From Pandoraea sputorum (GTDB lineage Bacteria; Pseudomonadota; Gammaproteobacteria; Burkholderiales; Burkholderiaceae): DNA of 64,000 nucleotides. The translations under genes were made by a program, and so were the position numbers. The DNA lies in NCBI RefSeq assembly GCF_000814845.2, contig NZ_CP010431.2:3224001-3288000 (forward strand), given 5' to 3'. Below, piece by piece: positions 25,057-36,943 of this stretch. Each line of letters begins with the position of its first letter. Positions within the stretch are counted from its first letter, which is position 1. The notes below the pieces were generated by a model. It did no database searches, had not been told where the DNA came from, and saw nothing but the letters and a program-made list of their open reading frames with translations.

Positions 25057-26829
25057 TTACTTCTTGCGCGGCGGAGGAACGTCGGTGCAAACGCCTTCGT
25101 AGATTTCGGCGGCCATACCGACCGACTCAGCCAACGTCGGGTGCGGGTGAATGGTCTTGCCGATATCGACAGCGTCCGCGCCCATCTCCACAGCCAGGCA
25201 AAGTTCGCCAATCAGATCGCCTGCATGCGTGCCGACGATAGCGCCGCCGAGAATACGGTGAGTCTCTTCGTCGAACAGCAGCTTGGTGAAGCCTTCGTCG
25301 CGACCGTTTGCAATCGCACGTCCCGATGCTGCCCACGGGAACACGGCCTTGCCGAACTTGACGCCTTCCGCCTTAAGCTGATCTTCCGTCTTGCCCGCCC
25401 ACGCCACTTCCGGATCGGTGTATGCCACCGACGGGATCTGGATCGCGTCGAAGTAAGCCTTCTCACCGTTCGCGGCTTCGGCAGCGACATGCGCCTCATG
25501 CACAGCCTTGTGCGCCAGCATCGGCTGACCGACGATGTCGCCGATCGCAAAAATGTTCGGCACGTTAGTGCGCATCTGCTTGTCCACGGAGATGAATCCG
25601 CGATCGCCCACCACCACACCAGCCTTCTCTGCGCCGATCTTCTTGCCGTTCGGGCTACGACCCACGGCGACCAGAACGAGGTCGTAACGCTGCGGCTCTG
25701 CCGGAGCAGCTTCGCCTTCGAACTTCACGTAGATGCCGTCGGCCTTGGCTTCCGCCCCCACCGTCTTGGTCTTGAGCATGACACGACCAAAACGCTTGTC
25801 ATTCATCTTTTGCCAGACCTTGACCAGATCGCGGTCAGCCCCCTGCATCAGACCGTCGAGCATTTCGACGACATCGATCTCCGCGCCCAGCGCACTGTAG
25901 ACCGTGGCCATTTCAAGACCAATGATGCCACCACCGATCACCAGCATCTTCTTCGGAATCTGGCGCAGTTCAAGTGCGCCGGTCGAATCGACGATGCGCG
26001 GATCTTCCGGCAGGAATGGCAGCTTCACCGCTTGCGAGCCCGCAGCGATGATGGCCTGCGCGAACTTCACGACCGTCTTCTTGCCGTCCTTGTCGACGAC
26101 TTCGACGTGGTTCGCATCAAGGAACGCACCGACGCCAGTCACGACTTCGACCTTGCGCATCTTCGCCATGCCGGCCAGACCGCCGGTCAGCTTGCCGACG
26201 ACGCTTTCCTTGTATGCACGCAGCTTGTCGAGATCGACCTCGGGCTTCGCGAACGAAATGCCGTGATGACCCAGCGACTGCGCCTCTTCAAGCACGGCCG
26301 CCGTATGCAGCAATGCCTTCGACGGAATGCAACCCACGTTCAGGCACACCCCGCCGAGCGTTGCGTAGCGTTCGACGAGCACCGTCTTGCGCCCCAGGTC
26401 CGCGCTGCGGAATGCAGCCGAGTATCCGCCCGGGCCTGCGCCCAGCACGAGCACTTCACATTCGATGTCGGCGCTGCCGCTATGCTTGGCAGCAACCGGG
26501 GCCGGTGCGCTCGCTGCAGCAGCGGGTGTGGCGGCAGGTGCCGGCGTTGCCGCAGGTGCGGCTGCGGGCGCGGCAGCCTTCGCGGCGCCGGCATCGTCCG
26601 CTTCCACGATGGCGATCAACGTCCCTTCGCTGGCCTTATCGCCCACTTTGATCTTCACTTCCTTGACCGTGCCCGCTACTTCGGAAGGCACTTCCATAGA
26701 AGCCTTGTCGGATTCGAGCGTGATCAACGACGCATCCTTGGCAATCTTGTCGCCGGGCTTGATCATCACTTCGATGACGTCTACGCCCTCTGCGCCGATA
26801 TCCGGCACTTTGACTTCAATGAGACTCAT
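25057..26829 (-). CDS. lpdA: Dihydrolipoyl dehydrogenase (E3) with N-terminal lipoyl domain
   Basis: The 590-aa protein carries a lipoyl domain (residues 1-80, lipoyl-Lys in LESDKASMEVP), an Ala/Pro linker (about 85-120) and then the FAD disulfide oxidoreductase. The FAD site is LGAGPGGYSAAFRSADLG, the redox-active disulfide is in GGVCLNVGCIPSKALLHT, the NAD site in VIGGGIIGLEMATVYSALGA, and the C-terminal catalytic His-Glu pair in IHPHPTLAES. It re-oxidises dihydrolipoyl groups of E2, reducing NAD. Lipoyl-fused E3 is known from other betaproteobacterial pyruvate dehydrogenase operons. It is last in the operon. Confidence 0.97.
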   Translation of the reverse strand: MSLIEVKVPDIGAEGVDVIEVMIKPGDKIAKDASLITLESDKASMEVPSEVAGTVKEVKIKVGDKASEGTLIAIVEADDAGAAKAAAPAAAPAATPAPAATPAAAASAPAPVAAKHSGSADIECEVLVLGAGPGGYSAAFRSADLGRKTVLVERYATLGGVCLNVGCIPSKALLHTAAVLEEAQSLGHHGISFAKPEVDLDKLRAYKESVVGKLTGGLAGMAKMRKVEVVTGVGAFLDANHVEVVDKDGKKTVVKFAQAIIAAGSQAVKLPFLPEDPRIVDSTGALELRQIPKKMLVIGGGIIGLEMATVYSALGAEIDVVEMLDGLMQGADRDLVKVWQKMNDKRFGRVMLKTKTVGAEAKADGIYVKFEGEAAPAEPQRYDLVLVAVGRSPNGKKIGAEKAGVVVGDRGFISVDKQMRTNVPNIFAIGDIVGQPMLAHKAVHEAHVAAEAANGEKAYFDAIQIPSVAYTDPEVAWAGKTEDQLKAEGVKFGKAVFPWAASGRAIANGRDEGFTKLLFDEETHRILGGAIVGTHAGDLIGELCLAVEMGADAVDIGKTIHPHPTLAESVGMAAEIYEGVCTDVPPPRKK

Positions 26830-26849
26830 GCGGGGTCTCCCTGTCGCAT

Positions 26850-27431
26850 TTATGACTTGATGGTGGTATCGATCGGAAACTCATGTACCTGAAACGGGCC
26901 GGCCGAACTCTTGTCGAATTCCGCCCCCGCCTTCACGCCTGCTTCGGCGATGGCACGTGCGCTCAGATCCTGGTCGTAGAGGGCATACATGGCGCCGAGC
27001 GCAAAATTGCGCCCCGAACCGATCCCCCAGAACCGATCGAAAACGAACACTTCCCGGTAGGAATAGACCCCGTAGATCCCTGTCGGATTCGCAATCACAC
27101 TCGTGATTTGCGACGACTCGTACGGGTCGTCTTCCTCTTCCTTCGTGTTGAGGAAATACTCTTCCTTGAGCTTCTGATGGACCCGGCAGAACGTGCGGAA
27201 AACTTCGTCTCGCGAGTGGAGACGGCACTCATCCGCCATACCGGAAAGAATGGCGCGCATGACCGGAAAATGTGCCGTCGTGCCGGCCAAACCGACATAG
27301 GAATCCCCTACGAGAAAAACCTTGCGGTTCTCTTCATAGGATTGCGACAGCCGGGTATCGCCGAACGTGACGAGCGAATCGGCGGCAATGGCGATTTCCC
27401 CTGCCTTCTTGACGACTACCACGGTGGTCAT
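26850..27431 (-). CDS. Proteasome-type Ntn-hydrolase (betaproteobacterial proteasome homologue, BPH-like)
   Basis: The 193-aa protein starts at ATG 27431 with GGGGAGG six bases upstream; the longer frame to 27503 lacks family features. After Met removal it starts TTVVVVKKAGEIAIAADSLV. Thr1 and Asp17 align with the HslV/proteasome beta catalytic residues, and Lys36 (ENRK) with Lys33 after a three-residue insertion. Next come GDSYVGLAGTTAHFPVMRAI and, near the end, WGIGSGRNFALGAMYALYDQ, like the beta-subunit GSG motif. It is longer than HslV and has an acidic insert (NTKEEEDDPYESS). I identify it with the BPH family. It lies between aceF (78 bp) and lpdA (20 bp) in the same direction, and no unfoldase gene is adjacent. 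Confidence 0.85.
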   Translation of the reverse strand: MTTVVVVKKAGEIAIAADSLVTFGDTRLSQSYEENRKVFLVGDSYVGLAGTTAHFPVMRAILSGMADECRLHSRDEVFRTFCRVHQKLKEEYFLNTKEEEDDPYESSQITSVIANPTGIYGVYSYREVFVFDRFWGIGSGRNFALGAMYALYDQDLSARAIAEAGVKAGAEFDKSSAGPFQVHEFPIDTTIKS

Positions 27432-27509
27432 GATGCCCTCCCCGTCCAGAATCCTGAAGCTTGCGCGAATGCCGCCGGTGCGCTCACGCGCGGCCGGCGG
27501 CAAAAACCA

Positions 27510-29165
27510 TTACAGCATCGCGCGACGGAAGTCCGCCAACAGTTGACCCAGGTAGGCGTTGAAGCGAGCGGCTTCTGCGCCATCGATCACACGGTGATCG
27601 TAGGACAGCGAAAGCGGCAGCGTCAGTTGCGGCAGGAACTGCTGCTTGCGCTCATCCCACACCGGCTTCTGATACGAACGCGACAGACCCAGAATGGCGA
27701 CTTCCGGTGCGTTGATGATCGGCGTGAAGGTCGTGCCACCGATGCCGCCAAGCGACGAAATCGAGAAGCAGCCACCTTGCATCTGATCCGGCTTGAGCTT
27801 GCCTTCGCGGGCGAGCTTTGCCAGTTCCGACGTTTCGCGAGCGATCTCGAACACACCCTTCTTGTCTGCGTCGCGAACGACCGGCACCACGAGGCCGTTC
27901 GGCGTGTCAGCAGCAAAACCGATGTGGAAGTACTGCTTGAAGACCAGATTGTCGCCGTCGAGGCTTGCGTTGAACGTCGGGAATTTCTTCAGGGCCAGCA
28001 CGCACGCCTTGATGACGAACGCAAGCATCGTGACCTTGATGCCAGCCTTTTCGTTTTCCTTGTTCAACTGCACGCGGAACGCTTCGAGTTCACCGATATC
28101 CGCTTCGTCATTGTTCGTGACGTGGGGGATCATGACCCAATTGCGATGCAGGTTCGCGCCGGAGATCTTCTTGATGCGCGAGAGCGCCTTCGGCTCGACC
28201 GGACCGTACTTCGCAAAATCGACCTTCGGCCACGGCAGCAGATTCAACTCGCCACCACCTGCCGGCGCAGCGCCTGCAGCGGCCGGACGGTTGCCGGAAA
28301 GCGCGCTCTTAACGAAGTTGCGCACATCGTCGATGACCACGCGGCCCTTCGGCCCCGTGCCCTTGACCTGCGTGACATCCACACCCAGTTCGCGCGCGAA
28401 CTTACGCACCGACGGGCTAGCGTGGCTGATCGGCTGGCTGCCTTGCGCTGCCGTGGGGGCAGCGACCGGTGCCGGTGCTGCCGCAGGAGCCGGTGCCGGT
28501 GCGGGCGCTGCGCTTTGGGTGGCGGGTGCCGGTGCGGCGACCGGGGCTTCTGCCTTGGCAGTTGCTGCAGCTGGGGCCGCAGCCGCGCCTTCGAGCACGA
28601 GGATCAGCGAACCTTCGGAGACCTTGTCACCGACGTTCACCTTCAGTTCTTTCACCACACCTGCGGCCGGGCTCGGCACGTCCATCGAGGCCTTGTCCGA
28701 TTCCAGCGTCACGAGCGATTGCTCGGCCGTGACGGTGTCGCCCACCTTCACCAGCACTTCGATTACGGGCACGTCGTCGTAACCGCCGATATCCGGCACT
28801 TTGACGTCGATCTTGCTGGTACCGCCACTGGCCGCCGGGGCAGCCGCGGGTGCAGCAGCTTGCGGTGCCGCAGCCGGAGCGGCGGCCGGTGCAGCCGCGC
28901 CGTTGGCCTGTGCGCCCGAGCCGTTGGCGGTCTCGAGCGTCAAAATCACAGAACCTTCGGACACTTCATCGCCGACCTTCAGGCTCAGCGCTTTAATGAC
29001 ACCTGCGGCCGGGCTCGGCACGTCCATCGTGGCCTTATCCGACTCCAGCGTGATCAGGGCCTGCTCGGCGTCGATCTTGTCGCCCGCCTTCACCAGCACT
29101 TCAATTACGGGCAAGTCCTTGAAGTCACCGATATCCGGGACTTTCACTTCGATCACTTGACTCAT
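27510..29165 (-). CDS. aceF: Pyruvate dehydrogenase E2, dihydrolipoamide acetyltransferase
   Basis: The 551-aa E2 starts at ATG 29165 (MSQVIEVKVPDIGDFKDLPV). It has two lipoyl domains, residues about 1-75 and 120-195, each with its lipoyl-Lys in LESDKATMDVP or LESDKASMDVP, joined by Ala/Pro linkers. The E1/E3-binding peripheral domain follows (SPSVRKFARELGVDVTQVKG), and then the catalytic domain from about 315. The acetyltransferase His-Asp pair is in SYDHRVIDGAEAARF. It forms the core of the complex and moves acetyl groups to CoA. It lies 97 bp downstream of aceE. Confidence 0.97.
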   Translation of the reverse strand: MSQVIEVKVPDIGDFKDLPVIEVLVKAGDKIDAEQALITLESDKATMDVPSPAAGVIKALSLKVGDEVSEGSVILTLETANGSGAQANGAAAPAAAPAAAPQAAAPAAAPAASGGTSKIDVKVPDIGGYDDVPVIEVLVKVGDTVTAEQSLVTLESDKASMDVPSPAAGVVKELKVNVGDKVSEGSLILVLEGAAAAPAAATAKAEAPVAAPAPATQSAAPAPAPAPAAAPAPVAAPTAAQGSQPISHASPSVRKFARELGVDVTQVKGTGPKGRVVIDDVRNFVKSALSGNRPAAAGAAPAGGGELNLLPWPKVDFAKYGPVEPKALSRIKKISGANLHRNWVMIPHVTNNDEADIGELEAFRVQLNKENEKAGIKVTMLAFVIKACVLALKKFPTFNASLDGDNLVFKQYFHIGFAADTPNGLVVPVVRDADKKGVFEIARETSELAKLAREGKLKPDQMQGGCFSISSLGGIGGTTFTPIINAPEVAILGLSRSYQKPVWDERKQQFLPQLTLPLSLSYDHRVIDGAEAARFNAYLGQLLADFRRAML

Positions 29166-29262
29166 TTTCCACAGTCTCCTCGAGGCTGCGCTTGACGTGC
29201 AGCTCACGCCGGTCTGTCGCTGGGGGGCGACTGACCGGCACGCTCACCGCACGCAGCGGCCT

Positions 29263-31950
<2,688 letters not shown>

Positions 31951-32292
31951 GGTGTCTCCTTGTCTGTCGTTAGCGGGTTGGCGTAATGGTCGTAACCCGC
32001 TTCATGGACGGGCCTACCGGCATTTTTACCGGGGCATTGTACGAAGGTTATTCCCGCCTTCGCAAGCGAAATTTCAGATTACGATAGCAATTTTCATAAT
32101 ACGGAAATCTGCTGCACTGCACATAAAATCAATGGGTTGCCGACACCATCAGATCATGATTTTTGAACGTACCGATCGGTCTCAAGAGTGATTTAAGCGG
32201 CCGTCTTACCAAAAAAATCGGACGCTTCCGAAAAGCAGTGCCCGACAGACTCGGACAGCGGGAAACCGGTCGGCCTGCGCTACAATCTCGCC
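31951..32292. promoter_or_regulatory. 342-bp divergent control region of aceE and the sensor kinase
   Basis: The region is AT-rich at 32065-32110. It contains an imperfect inverted repeat ATTTTC-N7-GGAAAT (32090-32108), a GAAATTTC palindrome (32068-32075) and a hairpin CGAAGG/CCTTCG (32042-32062) that would lie in the aceE leader. One or more of these could be operators for the adjacent response regulator or a pyruvate-responsive repressor; that is inference. Confidence 0.4.
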
Positions 32293-34776
32293 ATGCTTTC
32301 GCCACGCCTCGCAAACTCATCCCCGCCGTCCCGGTCCGCTGCTACGCCAGCCCGCTCCAACCGTTGGTTGCAGGGGTTTGCGGAGTCGCACTACTACTTG
32401 CTGGTACCGCTCGTCTCCATTGTGATCTTCCTGGTGGTGATGAGTTTGATTCTGTGGAGCCTGAACCGTCGCGAAACGGAGCAGCAACAGGACACGCTTT
32501 ATCGAAACGTCGCGTGGGCGCAGCAGCAGATTCGTCTCAATATGCTGGCCATTCAGGACCAGATCAGTTCCCTTGCGCGCGATACGGCGGCCAAACCACA
32601 GGACGTTGCGCACTTCCAGAACACGGCAAGCGAGCTGATGCAAAATCATGCAGACATCGTCTTCATGAACTGGCTCGATGCATCGCAACGGCCAAAGTGG
32701 GCCGTTCCGGCGGACTCCCCTTTCGCCTCGCGACTACAAGGCTCGGCCCAGCACCCCATGGAGGACGAGCTGTTAGTGGCGTTTCGCGCAGCGCGCGATT
32801 CGCGTCGCTCTGCCTACTCCACGTTAATCTACGACGCCTCGGGGGCCAGCTACATCGTCGTTCAGGTACCCGTACTGCGCGAGCGTGAGTTCCTTGGCAC
32901 GATCAGTGCGGTGTATTCCGTCGAGGGCCTGCTGATTCACGAGTTGCCTCAGGAGCTCGGCGACAAATTCAAGGTGTCGTTCATCGACACGCACAACAAC
33001 GAACTGGCGACGACGTCCACGCGACCACCGCTGCCACGCGACGTGTCGTACGAGTTGTTACTCGATCCACCCGGCCACAGTCTTGCTGTGCGCATCTACT
33101 CGTATCCGGCGGTCGGTAACTTCGTCAACAACACGCTGGTCTGGTTGATCGCCGGGTTGTCCTGCTTCGTGCTCTGGAGTCTCTGGAGTCTGTGGCGCCA
33201 TACGCGTCAGCGCTTCGAAGCACAGCAAGCGCTGTTTAATGAGACGTCGTTCCGCCGGGCGATGGAGAACTCCATCGTGATCGGCATGCGAGTCCTCGAC
33301 CTGCAGGGCCACATCACCTATGTGAATCCCGCGTTTTGTCGGATGACGGGCTGGGATGAGCCGGATCTCATGAATCGCGCGCCTCCCTACCCGTACTGGC
33401 CGAAGGACGATATTCACGAAATGCAGCGTCGCATCGACATGACGCTGCGCGGCAAAGCCCCTTCGCACGGTTTCGAAATTCGGGTGCAGCGCAAGGACGG
33501 CACGATTTTTTACGCGCGGATGTTCGTCTCGCCGCTGGTCGATGCCCATGGCCGCCAGACCGGCTGGATGTCCTCACTAACCGACATCAGTGAGCCCAAA
33601 CGCGCCCGCGAAGAACTTGCGGCTGCGCACGAACGGTTCACGACGGTGCTCGAAAGCCTTGATGCCTCGGTATCGGTGCTGGCCGTCGACAAGGCAGAGT
33701 TGCTCTTCGCCAACCGCTATTACAGGCAATTGTTCGGCACGCGTCCTGAAGGTCACCTCGAGCTGTCGGGCGGGGGCGAGTTGTCGCCGACATCGCTCGA
33801 CCACATCGACATGGTCGATGCGTTTGCCGGACTGCCCGCCGCGTCGTTAACCGATACGGCGGCGGAAACGCAGGAAATTTACCTGCCGACACACCAGAAA
33901 TGGTTCGAAGTCCGACGTCAGTACATTCAGTGGGTGGACGGCCATCTGGCGCAATTGCAAGTGGCGACGGACATTACGGCGCGCCGTCACGCGGAAGAAC
34001 TGGCCCGCCAGGAAGAGGAACGCCTGCAATTCACCGGCCGTCTGACGACGATGGGTGAGATGGCATCGTCGCTGGCTCACGAACTGAATCAGCCGCTCGC
34101 GGCCATCAACAACTACTGCATGGGCACGGCCGCCCTGGTGCGCGCTGGCCGCACGTCCCCTGAAACACTGCTGCCGGCGCTCGAAAAGACGTCTCAACAG
34201 GCGGTGCGGGCCGGGATGATCATTAAGCGGATTCGCGCCTTCGTGAAACGAAGCGAGCCTAAGCGACAACCGTCATCCATTTATGAGATCGTGGCGGACG
34301 CGGTCGGTCTAGCAGAGATCGAAGCTCGTAAGCGTCGGATTCGTATCGTCACAGAGCTTCCGGCAGGACTGCCACAGATCAATGTCGACCCGGTGCTGAT
34401 CGAGCAGGTTCTCATGAACCTGCTCAAGAATGCCGCCGAAGCGATGCATGGCTATACGCCCCCGCCAGGGCAACGACGCGACCCGACGGTGCGTTTGCAT
34501 GTGGAGCGGCGGGATAAATCTGTTGAATTCCAGGTGTCCGATCACGGGCCTGGGGTTGACGAAGCGACTATCGAACGATTGTTTGAACCGTTCTTTAGTA
34601 CCAAGTCGGACGGCATGGGCATGGGCCTGAATATCTGCCGTTCGATCATCGAATCGCACCACGGCCGTCTGTGGGTAGAAAACAATGAAATCGACGGCGT
34701 GCGGAATGGTTGTACTTTTTGTATTCTGTTACCGTTAGAAAGCGATACGACATCCGGATCCGGGGGAGGACTATGA
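32293..34776 (+). CDS. Membrane-bound PAS sensor histidine kinase (FixL-like)
   Basis: The 827-aa kinase has two membrane helices (about 35-57 and 278-298) enclosing a periplasmic sensor region of about 220 residues. Two PAS-type domains follow: 319-440, with MENSIVIGMRVLDLQGHITY, and about 449-570. The HisKA site has MASSLAHELNQPLAAINNYC (His near 596), and the ATPase domain has LMNLLKNAAEAM (N box), DHGPGVDEATIERLFEPFF and GMGMGLNICRSI (G boxes). It phosphorylates the response regulator whose ATG overlaps its stop by four bases. It is divergent from the pyruvate dehydrogenase operon. The ligand is unknown; no haem-binding signature is evident by eye. Confidence 0.93.
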   Translation: MLSPRLANSSPPSRSAATPARSNRWLQGFAESHYYLLVPLVSIVIFLVVMSLILWSLNRRETEQQQDTLYRNVAWAQQQIRLNMLAIQDQISSLARDTAAKPQDVAHFQNTASELMQNHADIVFMNWLDASQRPKWAVPADSPFASRLQGSAQHPMEDELLVAFRAARDSRRSAYSTLIYDASGASYIVVQVPVLREREFLGTISAVYSVEGLLIHELPQELGDKFKVSFIDTHNNELATTSTRPPLPRDVSYELLLDPPGHSLAVRIYSYPAVGNFVNNTLVWLIAGLSCFVLWSLWSLWRHTRQRFEAQQALFNETSFRRAMENSIVIGMRVLDLQGHITYVNPAFCRMTGWDEPDLMNRAPPYPYWPKDDIHEMQRRIDMTLRGKAPSHGFEIRVQRKDGTIFYARMFVSPLVDAHGRQTGWMSSLTDISEPKRAREELAAAHERFTTVLESLDASVSVLAVDKAELLFANRYYRQLFGTRPEGHLELSGGGELSPTSLDHIDMVDAFAGLPAASLTDTAAETQEIYLPTHQKWFEVRRQYIQWVDGHLAQLQVATDITARRHAEELARQEEERLQFTGRLTTMGEMASSLAHELNQPLAAINNYCMGTAALVRAGRTSPETLLPALEKTSQQAVRAGMIIKRIRAFVKRSEPKRQPSSIYEIVADAVGLAEIEARKRRIRIVTELPAGLPQINVDPVLIEQVLMNLLKNAAEAMHGYTPPPGQRRDPTVRLHVERRDKSVEFQVSDHGPGVDEATIERLFEPFFSTKSDGMGMGLNICRSIIESHHGRLWVENNEIDGVRNGCTFCILLPLESDTTSGSGGGL

Positions 34777-35420
34777 CGACACCCAATATCAATACCGATC
34801 AAGAAACCGTCTTTGTTGTCGATGACGACGAAGCTGTCCGCGACTCGCTTCGCTGGCTTCTCGAAGCCAATGGATATCACGTGCGAGGGTTTGGCAGTGC
34901 AGACGATTTTCTGCAGTTTTGCGCAGACGTTACGCAAAGCAACCGCCCGAACAACCTGATTGGCTGCCTGATTCTCGACGTCCGCATGCCGGGCATGAGC
35001 GGACTGGAGCTTCAGGACGCCCTGATCGAGCGCGGCATCAACTTGCCGATCATCTTCGTGACGGGACACGGCGATGTGCCGATGGCTGTCGAAACGATGA
35101 AGAAAGGTGCTACGGATTTCATCGAAAAGCCTTTCGACGAGGGCGAGCTGCGCAAGCAGGTCGAAAACATGCTGAGAACCGCTCGCGAGGAGGCGGGCCG
35201 CCATCGCGAACAGCAAGCTGCGGAAGAATTGCTCAGGAAGCTGACGAGCCGTGAGCACCAGGTGCTCGAGCGCATCATCGCTGGCCGCCTGAACAAGCAG
35301 ATTGCCGACGATCTGGGCATCAGCATCAAGACGGTCGAAGCGCACCGCGCAAACATCATGGAGAAGCTCAACGTTAACACCGTTGCTGATCTGCTCCGCC
35401 TGGCGCTGTCCAAGCGATAA
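34773..35420 (+). CDS. FixJ-family response regulator
   Basis: The 215-aa regulator starts at ATG 34773, overlapping the kinase stop (ATGA), with GGGGGAGG seven bases upstream. The receiver domain (about 12-130) has the acidic pair in VVDDDEAVRDSLRWL, the phosphoacceptor Asp69 in LILDVRMPGMSGLE, Thr in FVTGHGDVPMA and Lys in FIEKPFDEGEL. A LuxR/FixJ helix-turn-helix follows (LTSREHQVLERIIAGRLNKQ, IADDLGISIKTVEAHRANIM). It binds DNA after phosphorylation; the nearby divergent aceE promoter is an obvious candidate target. Confidence 0.95.
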   Translation: MTTPNINTDQETVFVVDDDEAVRDSLRWLLEANGYHVRGFGSADDFLQFCADVTQSNRPNNLIGCLILDVRMPGMSGLELQDALIERGINLPIIFVTGHGDVPMAVETMKKGATDFIEKPFDEGELRKQVENMLRTAREEAGRHREQQAAEELLRKLTSREHQVLERIIAGRLNKQIADDLGISIKTVEAHRANIMEKLNVNTVADLLRLALSKR

Positions 35421-35730
35421 ACTGGATCGCCCTGCACCTTAGGGTGCAGGGTATCGAGCCTTCGGGCACTGTGCTGATGCCAAGTTCGGCGCCCTGCCGA
35501 GCCCTTCCGCCGAGCGGCCAGTGGCCGCGCCACTCGGGTTACGTATTTCCTTCCCCTCGCCAACGGCACTTGCGCCAACGTGGACGTTAACGCGTTCGCC
35601 ATGCACCCCGCTCCCGTGAGCCCCAGCGCGTCGGTATAATACGGTCTTTGCGCTTGTCGCCCGCCCGACCCGCGCCGCTGTATACGGCCCCTTGGGCCAG
35701 CCCCCTTCCTTCATACGATATCCACGCATC
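35421..35730. other. 310-bp gap with a hairpin after the response regulator
   Basis: CCTGCACC/GGTGCAGG (35431-35450) forms a perfect 8-bp stem with a TTAG loop 10 bp past the regulator stop, but no T-run follows; it may be a weak terminator or stabiliser. The rest probably contains the folD promoter; I see no gene. Confidence 0.45.
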
Positions 35731-36582
35731 ATGACCGCCACCCTCATCGACGGCAACGCCCTCGCCAAACGTATTCGAGCCGAAGTCGCCACGCGCGCCG
35801 CCGCACTCACCGCCCGAGGCCATCAACCCGGCCTCGCCGTGGTTCTGGTCGGCGAGGACCCGGCCAGCCAGGTCTACGTTCGCAACAAGGTCAAGGCTTG
35901 CGAAGACAATGGCCTGCATTCGTCTCTCGATCGCTACCCGGCGGATCTGAGCGAGAGCGATTTGCTCGCACGAATCGATGAGCTGAATCGCGATCCGAAG
36001 ATCAACGGCATTCTCGTGCAACTGCCGCTGCCGAAACACATCGACAGCCATAAGGTGCTCGAAGCCATTGCGCCGGAAAAGGATGTCGACGGCTTCCACG
36101 TCTCGAACGCCGGGGCACTCATGACGGGCGCACCGCTGTTCCGCCCCTGCACCCCTTATGGCTGCATGAAGATGCTCGAATCCGTGGAATTCCCGCTGCG
36201 TGGCGCGGTCGCTGTCGTGATCGGCGCGTCGAACATCGTCGGCAAGCCTATGGCCATGATGCTGCTTCAAGCCGGTGCGACCGTCACGATCTGCAACAGC
36301 AAGACGCGCGATCTGGCCGCGCATACACGCAATGCCGATGTGATCGTTGCCGCAGTGGGCAAGCGCAATATCGTCACGGCAGATATGGTCAAACCGGGTG
36401 CTGCGGTGATCGACGTCGGCATGAATCGTGACGACGAAGGCAAACTCTGCGGCGACGTCGATTTCCACGGCGTTAAGGAAGTCGCTGGCTTCATCACACC
36501 GGTGCCCGGTGGCGTGGGCCCGATGACCATCACGATGTTGCTGGTCAACACGATCGAAGCTGCGGAGCGCGCGCTTGGCTGA
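35731..36582 (+). CDS. folD: Bifunctional methylenetetrahydrofolate dehydrogenase/cyclohydrolase FolD
   Basis: The 283-aa enzyme converts 5,10-methylene-THF to 10-formyl-THF, producing NADPH, in one-carbon metabolism. I use ATG 35731 ([20 protein letters not shown]); the frame is open to 35692. Signatures are [20 protein letters not shown] with the catalytic Lys, [44 protein letters not shown], then the NADP site [20 protein letters not shown] and the end motif [19 protein letters not shown]. The length is standard. Confidence 0.98.
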   Translation: MTATLIDGNALAKRIRAEVATRAAALTARGHQPGLAVVLVGEDPASQVYVRNKVKACEDNGLHSSLDRYPADLSESDLLARIDELNRDPKINGILVQLPLPKHIDSHKVLEAIAPEKDVDGFHVSNAGALMTGAPLFRPCTPYGCMKMLESVEFPLRGAVAVVIGASNIVGKPMAMMLLQAGATVTICNSKTRDLAAHTRNADVIVAAVGKRNIVTADMVKPGAAVIDVGMNRDDEGKLCGDVDFHGVKEVAGFITPVPGGVGPMTITMLLVNTIEAAERALG

Positions 36583-36943
36583 TCGCCAGGTGGACCGTTG
36601 ACCAGAAGCAACGGTTTTCCCCGCATCAACGCCTTATGGGGCGCGCACGGCCAACGAGTCGTACGCGCCCTCTTCATTCGTGGACCACTCGCCACGCGAT
36701 TCCATGAGAAATCCCCTAGCGGGACGTCGGAATCCACCGAAAACCCGGTCTGCACTGAGTGACAAAGTAGATCCTCACATCAACGCTCTGCCTCCGCAAG
36801 ACTCCGTCAAGCCAATCCCGCTAAGGCTTTGCGCGTAATTCCCGGTTGGCGACGTCAATGACATCAGTTGAAAAAAACGACTGGAAAATTCGACAGGTTG
36901 CCCCCACACTCTTCGTAAGCCCCTTCAAGTGGATAACGAACGC
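36583..36943. other. 361-bp gap between folD and prlC
   Basis: An imperfect stem GGGCGCG-C-ACG / CGT-A-CGCGCCC around 36636-36662 could act as a terminator of folD, though only a short CTCTTC tail follows. I see no ORF with a ribosome binding site and no other structure. The prlC promoter is expected in the right half. Confidence 0.4.

Noticed and set aside
24964..26892. 642-codon open frame antisense to lpdA
   Set aside because: High GC keeps the antisense frame open. Its translation is His/Arg-rich with no domains, while the minus strand carries an unmistakable E3 with all motifs.
26883..29195. 770-codon plus-strand frame across aceF and the proteasome-like gene
   Set aside because: It spans two real minus-strand genes and their spacer, and its composition (Arg/His/Leu repeats) is typical of a GC shadow.
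36929..36943. GTG 36929 as the prlC start
   Set aside because: Possible, but there is no better ribosome binding site than for ATG 36944, and the family begins near MNTPKSNPLL; kept only as an alternative.
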